Part shown: one piece after another, positions 44,313 to 51,519 of the stretch
How the letters are laid out: each line of letters begins with the position of its first letter
Position numbering within the stretch: position 1 is the first letter of the stretch
Assembly (NCBI RefSeq): GCF_018614195.1
Contig: NZ_JAGGOT010000039.1
Location: 85,775 to 149,774 of the forward strand
Source: Streptomyces sp. ISL-43
Lineage (GTDB): Bacteria; Actinomycetota; Actinomycetes; Streptomycetales; Streptomycetaceae
DNA: 64,000 nt
Direction: 5' to 3'
The notes under the pieces: model-generated
What the model saw: the letters and a program-made list of their open reading frames with translations, nothing else
What the model was told of the DNA's origin: nothing
Database searches by the model: none
Program-made: the position numbers and the translations under genes

Positions 44313-46237
44313 TCCGTTTCGACGAGGTGTCCGTGACGTACGAGGGCGCGCCCGCGCCCTCCCTCGTGGACGCGGACTTCACCCTCGCGGAGGGCGAGCT
44401 GACGCTCCTGGTCGGCCCGTCGGGCGTGGGCAAGTCGACCCTCCTGGGGGCGGTCTCCGGTCTGGTCCCGCACTTCACGGGAGGCCGGCTGCGGGGCCGG
44501 GTCACGGTCGCCGGCCGCGACACCCGCACGCACCGGCCGCGCGAGCTCGCGGACGTGGTCGGCACGGTCGGGCAGGACCCGCGGGCGCACTTCGTGACGG
44601 ACGTCGTCGAGGACGAGCTCGCCTACGGCATGGAGTCCCTCGGCCTGCCCCCGGCCGTCATGCGGCGACGCGTCGAGGAGACCTTGGACCTCCTCGGCCT
44701 GAACGAACTGCGCGACCGCCCCATCGCCACGCTCTCCGGCGGCCAGCAGCAGAGAGTGGCCATCGGCTCGGTCCTGACCCCCCACCCCCAGGTCCTCGTC
44801 CTGGACGAACCGACGTCCGCGCTGGACCCGGCGGCGGCGGAAGAGGTCCTGGCCGTCCTGCAACGCCTGGTCCACGACCTGGGCACCACGGTCCTGATGG
44901 CCGAGCACCGCCTGGAGCGGGTGGTCCAGTACGCCGACCAGGTCCTGCTCATGCCCTCCCCGGGCGAACCCCCCGTCCTCGGCTCCCCGTCCTCGATCAT
45001 GGCCGTCTCCCCGGTTCACCCCCCGGTCGTAGCCCTGGGCCGCCTGGCCGGCTGGACCCCCCTCCCCTTGTCCATCCGCGAAGCCCGCCGCCACGCCACC
45101 CCCCTCCGCACCCGCCTGTCCACCCCTCCGCGCCCCGACTCACAGCCCGCGGAGCCCACCAGCCCCGGGGCGCAGCCCCAAGCGCGATCCGGCGCGCAGC
45201 CCCAAGCGGGGTCGGGGGCGCAGCCCCAAGCAGGGTCGGGGGCGCAGCCCCAAGCAGGGTCGGGGGCGCAGCCCCAAGCAGGGTCGGGGGCGCAACCCCG
45301 AGCCGGGTCCGGGGCGCAGCCCCGGGGAACGGGGGAAGGGTGGGTAGGGGACGGCCGCCCGCAGGGCCCCCGCTCCGGCCAGGGCACCCGCCCCGGCCCC
45401 CTCGCCCGCCTGCTCCGGCGACGCCCCCCGGGCGCCGAAACCACGGCGGCGGCCAAGCCGAAGGCCAAGGCCCCCGTGGCCCAGATCACCGGCCTCTCCC
45501 TCCGCCGCGCCCGCGCAGAAGTCCTCCGCGACATCACCCTCACGGTCTCGCCCGGCGAGACCATCGCCCTCATGGGCCGCAACGGCGCCGGCAAGTCCAC
45601 CCTCCTCGCCACCCTCATCGGCACGCTCGAACCCACCACCGGCCAGGTGACGGTCAGCGGCCGCACCCCCCACCGCACCCCGCCCCGGGAGATGGTGACC
45701 CGCGTCGGCCTCGTCCCCCAGGAGCCCCGCGACCTCCTCTACGCCGACACCGTCGCCGCCGAGTGCGCCGCCGCCGACCACGACGCCCAGGCGGCCCCCG
45801 GCACCTGCCGCGCCCTCGTCAGCGAGCTCCTCCCCGACGTCCCCGACGACACCCACCCGCGCGATCTGTCCGAGGGCCAGCGCCTGGCCCTCGCCCTCGC
45901 GCTGGTGCTGACCGGCCGCCCGGCCCTGCTCCTCCTCGACGAGCCGACCCGCGGGCTGGACTACGCCGCCAAGGCCCGTCTCGTCGAGATCCTGCGCGCC
46001 CTCGCCGCCGACGGCCACGCCATCGTCCTGGCCACCCACGACGTGGAGCTCGCCGCCGAGCTCGCCCACCGCGTGGTGATCCTGGCCGGCGGCGAGGTCG
46101 TCGCGGACGGCCCGACCGCCGAGGTCGTCGTCTCCTCGCCCGCCTTCGCACCGCAGGTCGCCAAGATCCTGGCCCCGGGCCACTGGCTCACGGTCTCCCA
46201 GGTCGCCGCGGCCCTGACAGCCCGGGCGGAAGCATGA
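44309..46237 (+). CDS. Fused ECF transporter ATPases (EcfA-EcfA') with minisatellite linker
   Basis: The 642-residue protein joins two ABC ATPases. The first (residues 1-270) has Walker A GPSGVGKST, Q loop GTVGQDPRAHF, signature LSGGQQQRVA and Walker B VLVLDEPTSALD. The second (about 395-642) has Walker A GRNGAGKST, signature LSEGQRLALA, Walker B LLLLDEPTRGLD and switch His ATHDVE. Between them, about 120 residues are disordered, including GAQPQAGS repeats from a 24-bp tandem repeat. The start is GTG 44309, overlapping the previous stop (GTGA). It powers the B12-regulated ECF importer. Confidence 0.94.
   Translation: MIRFDEVSVTYEGAPAPSLVDADFTLAEGELTLLVGPSGVGKSTLLGAVSGLVPHFTGGRLRGRVTVAGRDTRTHRPRELADVVGTVGQDPRAHFVTDVVEDELAYGMESLGLPPAVMRRRVEETLDLLGLNELRDRPIATLSGGQQQRVAIGSVLTPHPQVLVLDEPTSALDPAAAEEVLAVLQRLVHDLGTTVLMAEHRLERVVQYADQVLLMPSPGEPPVLGSPSSIMAVSPVHPPVVALGRLAGWTPLPLSIREARRHATPLRTRLSTPPRPDSQPAEPTSPGAQPQARSGAQPQAGSGAQPQAGSGAQPQAGSGAQPQAGSGAQPRAGSGAQPRGTGEGWVGDGRPQGPRSGQGTRPGPLARLLRRRPPGAETTAAAKPKAKAPVAQITGLSLRRARAEVLRDITLTVSPGETIALMGRNGAGKSTLLATLIGTLEPTTGQVTVSGRTPHRTPPREMVTRVGLVPQEPRDLLYADTVAAECAAADHDAQAAPGTCRALVSELLPDVPDDTHPRDLSEGQRLALALALVLTGRPALLLLDEPTRGLDYAAKARLVEILRALAADGHAIVLATHDVELAAELAHRVVILAGGEVVADGPTAEVVVSSPAFAPQVAKILAPGHWLTVSQVAAALTARAEA
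45167..45330 (+). repeat. 24-bp tandem repeat (about seven units) in the ATPase linker
   Basis: Units of the form GGGGCGCAGCCCCAAGCAGG plus GTCG start at 45167, 45191, 45215, 45239, 45263 and 45287, with a partial seventh at 45311. Units 4 and 5 are identical. Each codes for eight residues (GAQPQAGS). The core GGGGCGCAGCCCC is the same as a hairpin sequence common between Streptomyces genes. Confidence 0.95.
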
Positions 46238-47169
46238 GCAGCACGCCGAGCACGAGCAGCGCGCCCCGCCAAAAGCCGCCCACCCGCCCCACCAGCCCCA
46301 CCCGCGCCACGCGCGCCACCCGCCCCATCCACATCGGCCCCCGCGCCGCCGCGGCCCTCCTCCTCGTCACCCTCATCGGCATCGCCGCCTTCGGCTGGCC
46401 CCTCCTCGCCGACCGGCAGTCCGGCTTCGCCCACTCCCAGGACGCCCCCTGGCTCTTCGCCGCCCTGCTGCCCCTCCTCGTCGCCGTGGTCGTCGCGACC
46501 ATCGCCGACGACGGCATGGACGCCAAGGCCGTCGCCATGCTCGGTGTACTGGCCGCGGTCGGGGCCGCGCTGCGCCCCCTCGGCGCGGGCACGGCCGGCC
46601 TGGAGCCCATGTTCTTCCTGATGGTGCTGAGCGGCCGGGTCCTCGGCCCCGGCTTCGGCTTCGTCCTCGGCGCGGTCACGATGTTCGCGTCGGCCCTGCT
46701 CACGGGCGGGGTCGGGCCGTGGATGCCGTTCCAGATGCTGGCGATGGGCTGGTTCTCGCTGGGCGCGGGGCTGCTGCCGGGGCCGGAGCGGATCCGGGGG
46801 CGGGCCGAGCTGGCGATGCTCGCGCTGTACGGGTTCCTCGGCTCGTTCGCGTACGGCACGGTCATGAACCTGCAGGGCTGGGTGATCCTGCAGGGCATGG
46901 GCCAGGGCGTCTCCTTCCACCCGGGGGAACCGGTGGCCGCGAACCTGGCCCGCTTCCTCGCGTACTGCCTGGCGACGTCACTGGGCTGGGACCTGGGCCG
47001 GGCCGCGCTGACCGTCGTACTCACGCTCACGCTCGGCACCACCCTGCTGAAGGCGCTGCGGCGGGCGACACGGAAAGCTGCCTTCGACGCGCCCGTTTCC
47101 TTCGATCCGGGGGCCGGATCGGCCCGCAAACCTTTCCCCGAAAGGGATACGACCGCGCACGGAGGGTGA
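46234..47169 (+). CDS. ECF transporter substrate-binding (S) component, cobalamin predicted
   Basis: The 311-residue membrane protein starts at ATG 46234 within the previous stop (ATGA). After a 40-residue basic, Thr/Pro-rich N-terminus it has six or seven hydrophobic segments (AAALLLVTLIGIAAFGWPLL, FAALLPLLVAVVVATIA, AVAMLGVLAAVGAALR, FFLMVLSGRVLGPGFGFVLG, MPFQMLAMGWFSLGAGLL). The AAVGAALRPL and GFGFVLGAVTMFASALLTGGVGPW motifs are typical of S components that dock on the T protein. The cobalamin riboswitch in front of the operon makes vitamin B12 or a precursor (CbrT-like function) the likely substrate. The last 35 residues are hydrophilic. Confidence 0.9.
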   Translation: MSSTPSTSSAPRQKPPTRPTSPTRATRATRPIHIGPRAAAALLLVTLIGIAAFGWPLLADRQSGFAHSQDAPWLFAALLPLLVAVVVATIADDGMDAKAVAMLGVLAAVGAALRPLGAGTAGLEPMFFLMVLSGRVLGPGFGFVLGAVTMFASALLTGGVGPWMPFQMLAMGWFSLGAGLLPGPERIRGRAELAMLALYGFLGSFAYGTVMNLQGWVILQGMGQGVSFHPGEPVAANLARFLAYCLATSLGWDLGRAALTVVLTLTLGTTLLKALRRATRKAAFDAPVSFDPGAGSARKPFPERDTTAHGG

Positions 47170-47369
47170 GATCCCGGCCTCCCAGCGGTGACCCGCCCCA
47201 CAGGACCTAGGTCACATACGAACCGGGATAGTAGTCCTTAAACGTCCCATATCGACCCCCGCACACCGCCTCCCACCTGCGCGGATCCCGATCCGGCCGA
47301 CCGGGGGCCGTTCCGCCCCGGCTGCGAGGACCACTAGTAAGAGGGGTCGTTGCCAGGCGGCCCGAACCC

Positions 47370-47465
47370 CCGTAGAACTGGATGAGTCGCAGGGCGGACG
47401 GAGATCCCCCGGGTTCACCCCCGGTCTCCCGCTTCCGCCGACGAACCCCTCTCCTCCGCGTGAGT
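47370..47465 (+). ncRNA. Candidate c-di-AMP (ydaO-like) riboswitch
   Basis: The 355 bases before the transglycosylase gene hold a structured leader. GTCGCAGGGCGGACGGAGA with following CCC, GGGTTCACCCCCGG, and GACGAACCCCTCTCCTCCGCG occur in the order expected of the ydaO motif, which is known in front of Streptomyces cell-wall hydrolase genes. The match is by eye and partial. The upstream part (47170-47369) contains AT-richer sequence that may be the promoter (around TTAAACGTCCCATAT), nothing else seen. Confidence 0.45.
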
Positions 47466-47525
47466 GGCTCACGCATGTCTTCGGCATGCCTGCGATCGCC
47501 CTTGTCCCCTTCGGAAGGTCAATCC

Positions 47526-47930
47526 GTGTCCAACGCTGTCATCCGCCGCATCGCCGCTTCCAAGAAGACCCTCGCGGGTACCGTCCTCGCCCTGGGCGTC
47601 GCCGGTTCCATGCTTGCCGCGGTTCCCGCGCAGGCTGCCCCGATGAGCGCCAAGGCGATCGCCCAGCAGATGATCAAGGACCCGGCCCAGTTCGCCGCGT
47701 TCAACAACATCGTTTCCCGCGAGAGCGGCTGGGACCACACCGCCACGAACTCCTCTTCCGGCGCGTACGGCCTGGTCCAGGCCCTGCCGGCCTCGAAGAT
47801 GTCCTCGGCCGGCTCGGACTGGAAGACCAACCCGGCCACCCAGATCAAGTGGGGCCTGGAGTACATGAACGAGCGCTACGGCAGCCCGACCGGCGCCTGG
47901 AGCTTCTGGCAGACCCACCACTGGTACTAA
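47526..47930 (+). CDS. Secreted lysozyme-like transglycosylase (SLT domain)
   Basis: The 134-residue protein starts at GTG 47526 (GGAAGG eight bases before). Its signal peptide (TLAGTVLALGVAGSMLAAV, cut at AQA) leads to a compact SLT lysozyme-like domain. The catalytic Glu is in NIVSRESGWDHTATN, followed by SSGAYGLVQALPASKM and the C-terminal WGLEYMNERYGSPTGAW. It cleaves glycan strands of peptidoglycan, as in growth or germination. The candidate c-di-AMP leader upstream would place it with Rpf-type hydrolases. A terminator follows. Confidence 0.93.
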   Translation: MSNAVIRRIAASKKTLAGTVLALGVAGSMLAAVPAQAAPMSAKAIAQQMIKDPAQFAAFNNIVSRESGWDHTATNSSSGAYGLVQALPASKMSSAGSDWKTNPATQIKWGLEYMNERYGSPTGAWSFWQTHHWY

Positions 47931-47989
47931 GCCACCAGCGGCAGCAGACTCGCGAGTACCGCCCGCAAGGCCCGGTACGTACGCATGCG

Positions 47990-48034
47990 AAGGCCCCGGC
48001 GGCCGACCTCCCCAGGTCCGGCCACCGGGGCCTT
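47990..48034. terminator. Terminator between convergent transglycosylase and thiolase genes
   Basis: A stem of about 20 bp with one bulge and one mismatch (47990-48009 with 48014-48034), AAGGCCCCGG ends, lies between two convergent genes and can serve both. Confidence 0.8.
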
Positions 48035-48076
48035 CGGCTATCCCATCCCACAGGGACCGAGGGCGGCGCAGCAGTG

Positions 48077-49246
48077 CTACAGCCGCTGGATGATGGTGCC
48101 CGTCGCCAGCGCGCCCCCGGCGCACATGGTGATCAGGGCGAATTCCTTGTCGCGCCGCTCCAGCTCGTGCAGAGCGGTGGTGATCAGCCGGGCTCCGGTC
48201 GCGCCGACGGGGTGGCCGAGCGCGATGCCGCCGCCGTTGACGTTGACCTTCTCCAGGTCCTGGTCGAAGACCTGGGCCCAGCTGAGGACGACCGAGGCGA
48301 AGGCCTCGTTGATCTCCACGAGGTCGATGTCCTTCAGCGACATGCCGGCCTTGCCCAGCACCGCGCGGGTCGCGTCGATCGGCCCGTCCAGGTGGAAGTG
48401 CGGGTCGGAGCCGACCAGCGTCTGGGCGACGATCCGGGCGCGCGGCCGCAGCTTGAGCGCGCGCGCCATCTTGCGCGAGGCCCACATCACGGCGGCGGCG
48501 CCGTCGGATATCTGCGAGGAGTTCCCGGCGGTGTGCACGGCGGTCGGCATGACCGGCTTGAGCCTGGCGAGCGCCTCCATGGAGGTGTCGCGCAGACCCT
48601 CGTCCCGGTCGACCAGCCGCCACATGCCCTGCCCGGCGGCCTGCTCCGCCTCGGTGGTGGGCACCTGCACGGCGAAGGTCTCGCGCTTGAACCGCTCCTC
48701 GGCCCACGCGGCGGCGGCCCGCTGCTGGGACAGTACGCCGAGGCGGTCCACGTCCTCGCGGGTCAGGCCCCGGTTGCGGGCGATGCGCTCGGCGGCCTCG
48801 AACTGGTTCGGGAGGTCGACGTTCCACTCGTCCGGGAAGGGCTTGCCCGGTCCGTGCTTGGAGCCGGAGCCGAGCGGGACGCGGCTCATGGCCTCGACGC
48901 CGCAGGCGATGCCGATGTCCATGACGCCGCCGGAGATCATGTTGGCGACCATGTGGTTGGCCTGCTGGGAGCTGCCGCACTGACAGTCCACCGTGGTCGC
49001 GGCGGTCTCGTACGGGAGGCCCATGGCCAGCCACGCGTTGCGGGCCGGATTCATCGACTGCTCGCCGGCGTGGGTGACGGTGCCTCCGACGATCTGCTCG
49101 ACGCAGTCGGGCTGGATGCCGGTGCGGGCGAGGAGCTCGCGGTAGGTCTCGCCGAGGAGGTAGGCGGGGTGAAGATTGGCGAGCGCGCCCCCGCGCTTGC
49201 CGATGGGGGTGCGTACGGCTTCGACGATGACGGGTTCCGCGGCCAT
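48077..49246 (-). CDS. Thiolase, FadA5-like (steroid side-chain acetyl-CoA acyltransferase)
   Basis: The 389-residue enzyme performs thiolytic release of acetyl- or propionyl-CoA. The Cys nucleophile is in TTVDCQCGSSQQANHMV (residues about 85-100). The other catalytic segments are VEINEAFASVVLSWAQV, GGGIALGHPVGATG and ITMCAGGALATGTII, with the second Cys and both His. These stretches, IGKRGG near the start and DLPNQFEAAERIARNRGLTR agree very closely with mycobacterial FadA5 of cholesterol side-chain degradation as I recall it. Start ATG 49246 follows GAGGAC. A KstR-like palindrome lies about 80 bases upstream, and the gene is divergent from the P450. Confidence 0.93.
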   Translation of the reverse strand: MAAEPVIVEAVRTPIGKRGGALANLHPAYLLGETYRELLARTGIQPDCVEQIVGGTVTHAGEQSMNPARNAWLAMGLPYETAATTVDCQCGSSQQANHMVANMISGGVMDIGIACGVEAMSRVPLGSGSKHGPGKPFPDEWNVDLPNQFEAAERIARNRGLTREDVDRLGVLSQQRAAAAWAEERFKRETFAVQVPTTEAEQAAGQGMWRLVDRDEGLRDTSMEALARLKPVMPTAVHTAGNSSQISDGAAAVMWASRKMARALKLRPRARIVAQTLVGSDPHFHLDGPIDATRAVLGKAGMSLKDIDLVEINEAFASVVLSWAQVFDQDLEKVNVNGGGIALGHPVGATGARLITTALHELERRDKEFALITMCAGGALATGTIIQRL

Positions 49247-49322
49247 GAGCTCGTCCTCTCCTGCTCCTGCGTAGCGCGAAGCGCGCCTCAGCTGGCGGGT
49301 GGGCCGTCCCGGCGCCCCACCC

Positions 49323-49344
49323 GAACTAGTACGCGTTCTAGTTC
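49323..49344. promoter_or_regulatory. Extended palindrome with KstR-like core upstream of the thiolase
   Basis: GAACTAG (49323-49329) and CTAGTTC (49338-49344) flank TACGCGTT. The inner TAGTACGCGTTCTA (49327-49340) differs from TNNAACNNGTTNNA by one base. Confidence 0.55.
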
Positions 49345-49446
49345 TCCCAGCAGTCTTATGACCAGAAGACCCGGTACGCAAGGGTCTTGCACGTGGCTTA
49401 CACGGATTCCACACGCAACAGTTGGCGCGGGGCCCCTTGTCACTTC

Positions 49447-49460
49447 TAGAACTCGTTACT
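49447..49460. promoter_or_regulatory. KstR-like site upstream of the P450 gene
   Basis: TAGAACTCGTTACT keeps the TAGAAC-NN-GTT core with one mismatch at the last fixed base. It lies 48 bases before the P450 start. Confidence 0.5.
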
Positions 49461-49476
49461 ACCTTCAAGCCAACTT

Positions 49477-49491
49477 CTGATGGGCCGTCAG
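49477..49491. promoter_or_regulatory. Second motif CTGAY-N5-GTCAG, copy 4
   Basis: CTGATGGGCCGTCAG lies 17 bases before the P450 start, beside the KstR-like site at 49447. The pairing repeats the arrangement at the acyl-CoA dehydrogenase promoter. Confidence 0.5.
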
Positions 49492-49507
49492 ACTTTGGAG
49501 TCGCCCG

Positions 49508-50752
49508 ATGACCTGCCCCGTGCTGCCCGAAGGCTTCGACGCCACCGACCCGGACTTGCTCCAAGACCGGGTCCCCTACCCCGAGTTCGCGCAGTTGCGG
49601 CAGACCGCGCCCGTGTGGTGGTGCCCGCAGCAGCGGGGTGTCACCGGCTTCGACGACGAGGGGTACTGGGCCGTCACCCGGCACGCGGACGTCAAGTACG
49701 TCTCCACGCACCCGGAGTTGTTCTCCTCCACCACGAACACGGCGATCATCCGCTTCAACGAACACATCCAGCGTGATGCGATAGATGCCCAGCGATTGAT
49801 CATGCTGAACATGGACCCGCCGGAACACACCCGCGTACGCCAGATCGTGCAGCGGGGCTTCACCCCGCGGTCCATCCGCGGGCTGGAGGACGCCCTGCGC
49901 GACCGCGCCCGGAAGATCGTCTCGGAAGCCGTGACGGCGGCGGGCGACGGCAGCTTCGACTTCGTCACCCAAGTGGCGTGCGAGCTCCCGCTGCAGGCCA
50001 TCGCCGAGCTGATCGGAGTACCGCAGGAGGACCGGTCCCGGATCTTCGACTGGTCGAACAAGATGATCGCGTACGACGACCCGGAGTACGCGATCACCGC
50101 CGAGGTCGGCGGCAACGCGGCGATGGAGCTCATCGGTTACGCGATGAACCTGTCCACGGCACGCAAGGAGTGCCCGGCCAAGGACATCGTCACGCAGCTG
50201 GTGGCGGCCGAAGGCCAGGGCAACCTGGGCTCCGACGAGTTCGGCTTCTTCGTCCTGCTGCTGGCGGTCGCCGGCAACGAGACCACCCGCAACGCCATCA
50301 GCCACGGCATGCACGCCTTCCTCACCCACCCCGAGCAGTGGGAGCTGTACAAGGCGACCCGGCCCTCGACGGCGGCCGAGGAGATCGTGCGCTGGGCCAC
50401 TCCCGTGGTGTCCTTCCAGCGCACCGCCACCCAGGACACCGAACTGGGCGGGCAGAAGATCAAGGCGGGCGACCGGGTGGGGCTGTTCTACTCCTCCGCC
50501 AACCACGACCCCGAAGTCTTCGAGGACCCGGACGCCTTCGACATCACCCGCGACCCGAACCCGCACCTGGGCTTCGGTGGCGGCGGCCCGCACTTCTGCC
50601 TCGGCAAGTCCCTGGCCATCATGGAGATCGACCTGATCTTCAACGCCCTGGCCGACGCCCTGCCCGACCTGCGCCTGGCCGGCGACGCCCCGCGCCGGCT
50701 GCGCGCCGCCTGGCTGAACGGCATCAAGGAACTGCGGGTCAGCCACGGCTGA
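49508..50752 (+). CDS. Cytochrome P450, CYP125-like (steroid 26-hydroxylase family)
   Basis: The 414-residue P450 starts at ATG 49508 (weak TTGGAG before it). The oxygen-activating I helix is VAGNETTRNAIS, the K-helix ExxR is in AEEIVRWATP, and the heme Cys lies in FGFGGGGPHFCLGKSLAIM-type context (LGFGGGGPHFCLG). Long stretches match mycobacterial CYP125A1 as I recall it: IMLNMDPPEHTRVRQIVQRG, CELPLQAIAELIGVPQEDRS, DPEYA, ELIGYAMN, DEFGFFVLLLAVAGNETTRN, EQWELYK. CYP125 oxidises the terminal side-chain carbon of cholesterol to start its breakdown. It needs a ferredoxin, for which the gene at 37801 is a candidate. Two regulatory motifs precede it. Confidence 0.93.
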   Translation: MTCPVLPEGFDATDPDLLQDRVPYPEFAQLRQTAPVWWCPQQRGVTGFDDEGYWAVTRHADVKYVSTHPELFSSTTNTAIIRFNEHIQRDAIDAQRLIMLNMDPPEHTRVRQIVQRGFTPRSIRGLEDALRDRARKIVSEAVTAAGDGSFDFVTQVACELPLQAIAELIGVPQEDRSRIFDWSNKMIAYDDPEYAITAEVGGNAAMELIGYAMNLSTARKECPAKDIVTQLVAAEGQGNLGSDEFGFFVLLLAVAGNETTRNAISHGMHAFLTHPEQWELYKATRPSTAAEEIVRWATPVVSFQRTATQDTELGGQKIKAGDRVGLFYSSANHDPEVFEDPDAFDITRDPNPHLGFGGGGPHFCLGKSLAIMEIDLIFNALADALPDLRLAGDAPRRLRAAWLNGIKELRVSHG

Positions 50753-50763
50753 CCCGTGACCCA

Positions 50764-50806
50764 GGACGGCAGGGGCCCCACCTCCCACGCCCGGCCCCTG
50801 CCGTCC
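50764..50806 (+). terminator. Terminator after the P450 gene
   Basis: GGACGGCAGGGGCC (50764-50777) pairs perfectly with 50793-50806 across a 15-base loop, 11 bases after the stop. Confidence 0.7.
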
Positions 50807-50950
50807 CTCGGCCACCGTCCGGCCGCCGGCCGCCCTGCGGCCCGGCCGGCAGTCGTCCCCCGGCCGCCCTGCGCCCCGCCGGCAGTCGTTACCGTGTCGC
50901 CGCCGTCGAGATCATTGCCTTGGCGGCGGCCCGGACCCCAGACTGCCCGG

Positions 50951-51298
50951 ATGAACCTTGAGGACCCCAGCGCCAGACGCTGGCAGCGGCTGCCGACGAC
51001 ATGGCGGCGGATGGTCGAGCAGAGCGGGTCCGAGCCCATGAGCCAGGGCGTCCTGGCGCTCATCGAGGCCGCCCGCACAGAGCCCCGGCTGCGCCGGCTC
51101 TACCCGTACACCAGCCATTTCACGCTGTGGTTCAGCGCCTCCGCCGGGCATCCCTTCGCCGTGACCGCGCCGGCCGTCGAGCCGCTGCCCGACGGCCGCT
51201 TCCGCGTGCGCGGACCCCGCCAGACCACCGTGCTCGGCGAGACCGACACGGCTCCGGCGGCGATAGCCCTCGTCGTGGCCAACCTCCCGCCGGAGTAG
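50951..51298 (+). CDS. DUF6193-like protein
   Basis: The 115-residue protein has the pattern ALIEAARTEPRLRRLYPYTSH, followed by TLWFSASAGHPFAVTAPAVE and a C-terminal ATAxEAxxxxxxxLP-like end (DTAPAAIALVVANLPPE). This agrees with DUF6193, a small family often near natural-product genes but without known activity. The ATG at 50951 has only a weak upstream site. The 197 bases upstream hold the P450 terminator and imperfect CGGCCGCCCTGCG repeats. Confidence 0.7.
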   Translation: MNLEDPSARRWQRLPTTWRRMVEQSGSEPMSQGVLALIEAARTEPRLRRLYPYTSHFTLWFSASAGHPFAVTAPAVEPLPDGRFRVRGPRQTTVLGETDTAPAAIALVVANLPPE

Positions 51299-51390
51299 GC
51301 CGCCGCTTCCGGCTCCCGCCGGGCCCGGCTCCCCGAGTGGCGGGAGCACCGCCGGTGGCGGATCCTGGCAGAACGCGGCGATCCAGCGCG

Positions 51391-51433
51391 AAGGGGTGCC
51401 GGGGCGGGTTGCAACACCGCCCCGGCACCCCTT
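51391..51433. terminator. Bidirectional terminator
   Basis: A 16-bp perfect stem (51391-51406 with 51418-51433) with AAGG/CCTT ends lies between the convergent DUF6193 and PAP2 genes. Confidence 0.82.
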
Positions 51434-51467
51434 CGTCGTTCCCCGGGCCCGGCCGGTCGGCCGGCCT

Positions 51468-51519
51468 GGCCGCCGGTCAGACCGGCCGGTCAGGCCGGCC
51501 GGTCAGGCCCGCTGGTCAG
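51468..51519. repeat. Four 13-bp tandem repeats at the end of the PAP2 gene
   Basis: Units ending in GGTCAG (GGCCGCCGGTCAG, ACCGGCCGGTCAG, GCCGGCCGGTCAG, GCCCGCTGGTCAG) run from 51468 to 51519 and reach into the stop codon of the PAP2 gene on the minus strand. Confidence 0.8.

Noticed and set aside
45167..45330. CRISPR-like regular repeats
   Set aside because: Units are contiguous 24-mers without spacers and in frame with the ATPase gene, so they are a coding minisatellite.
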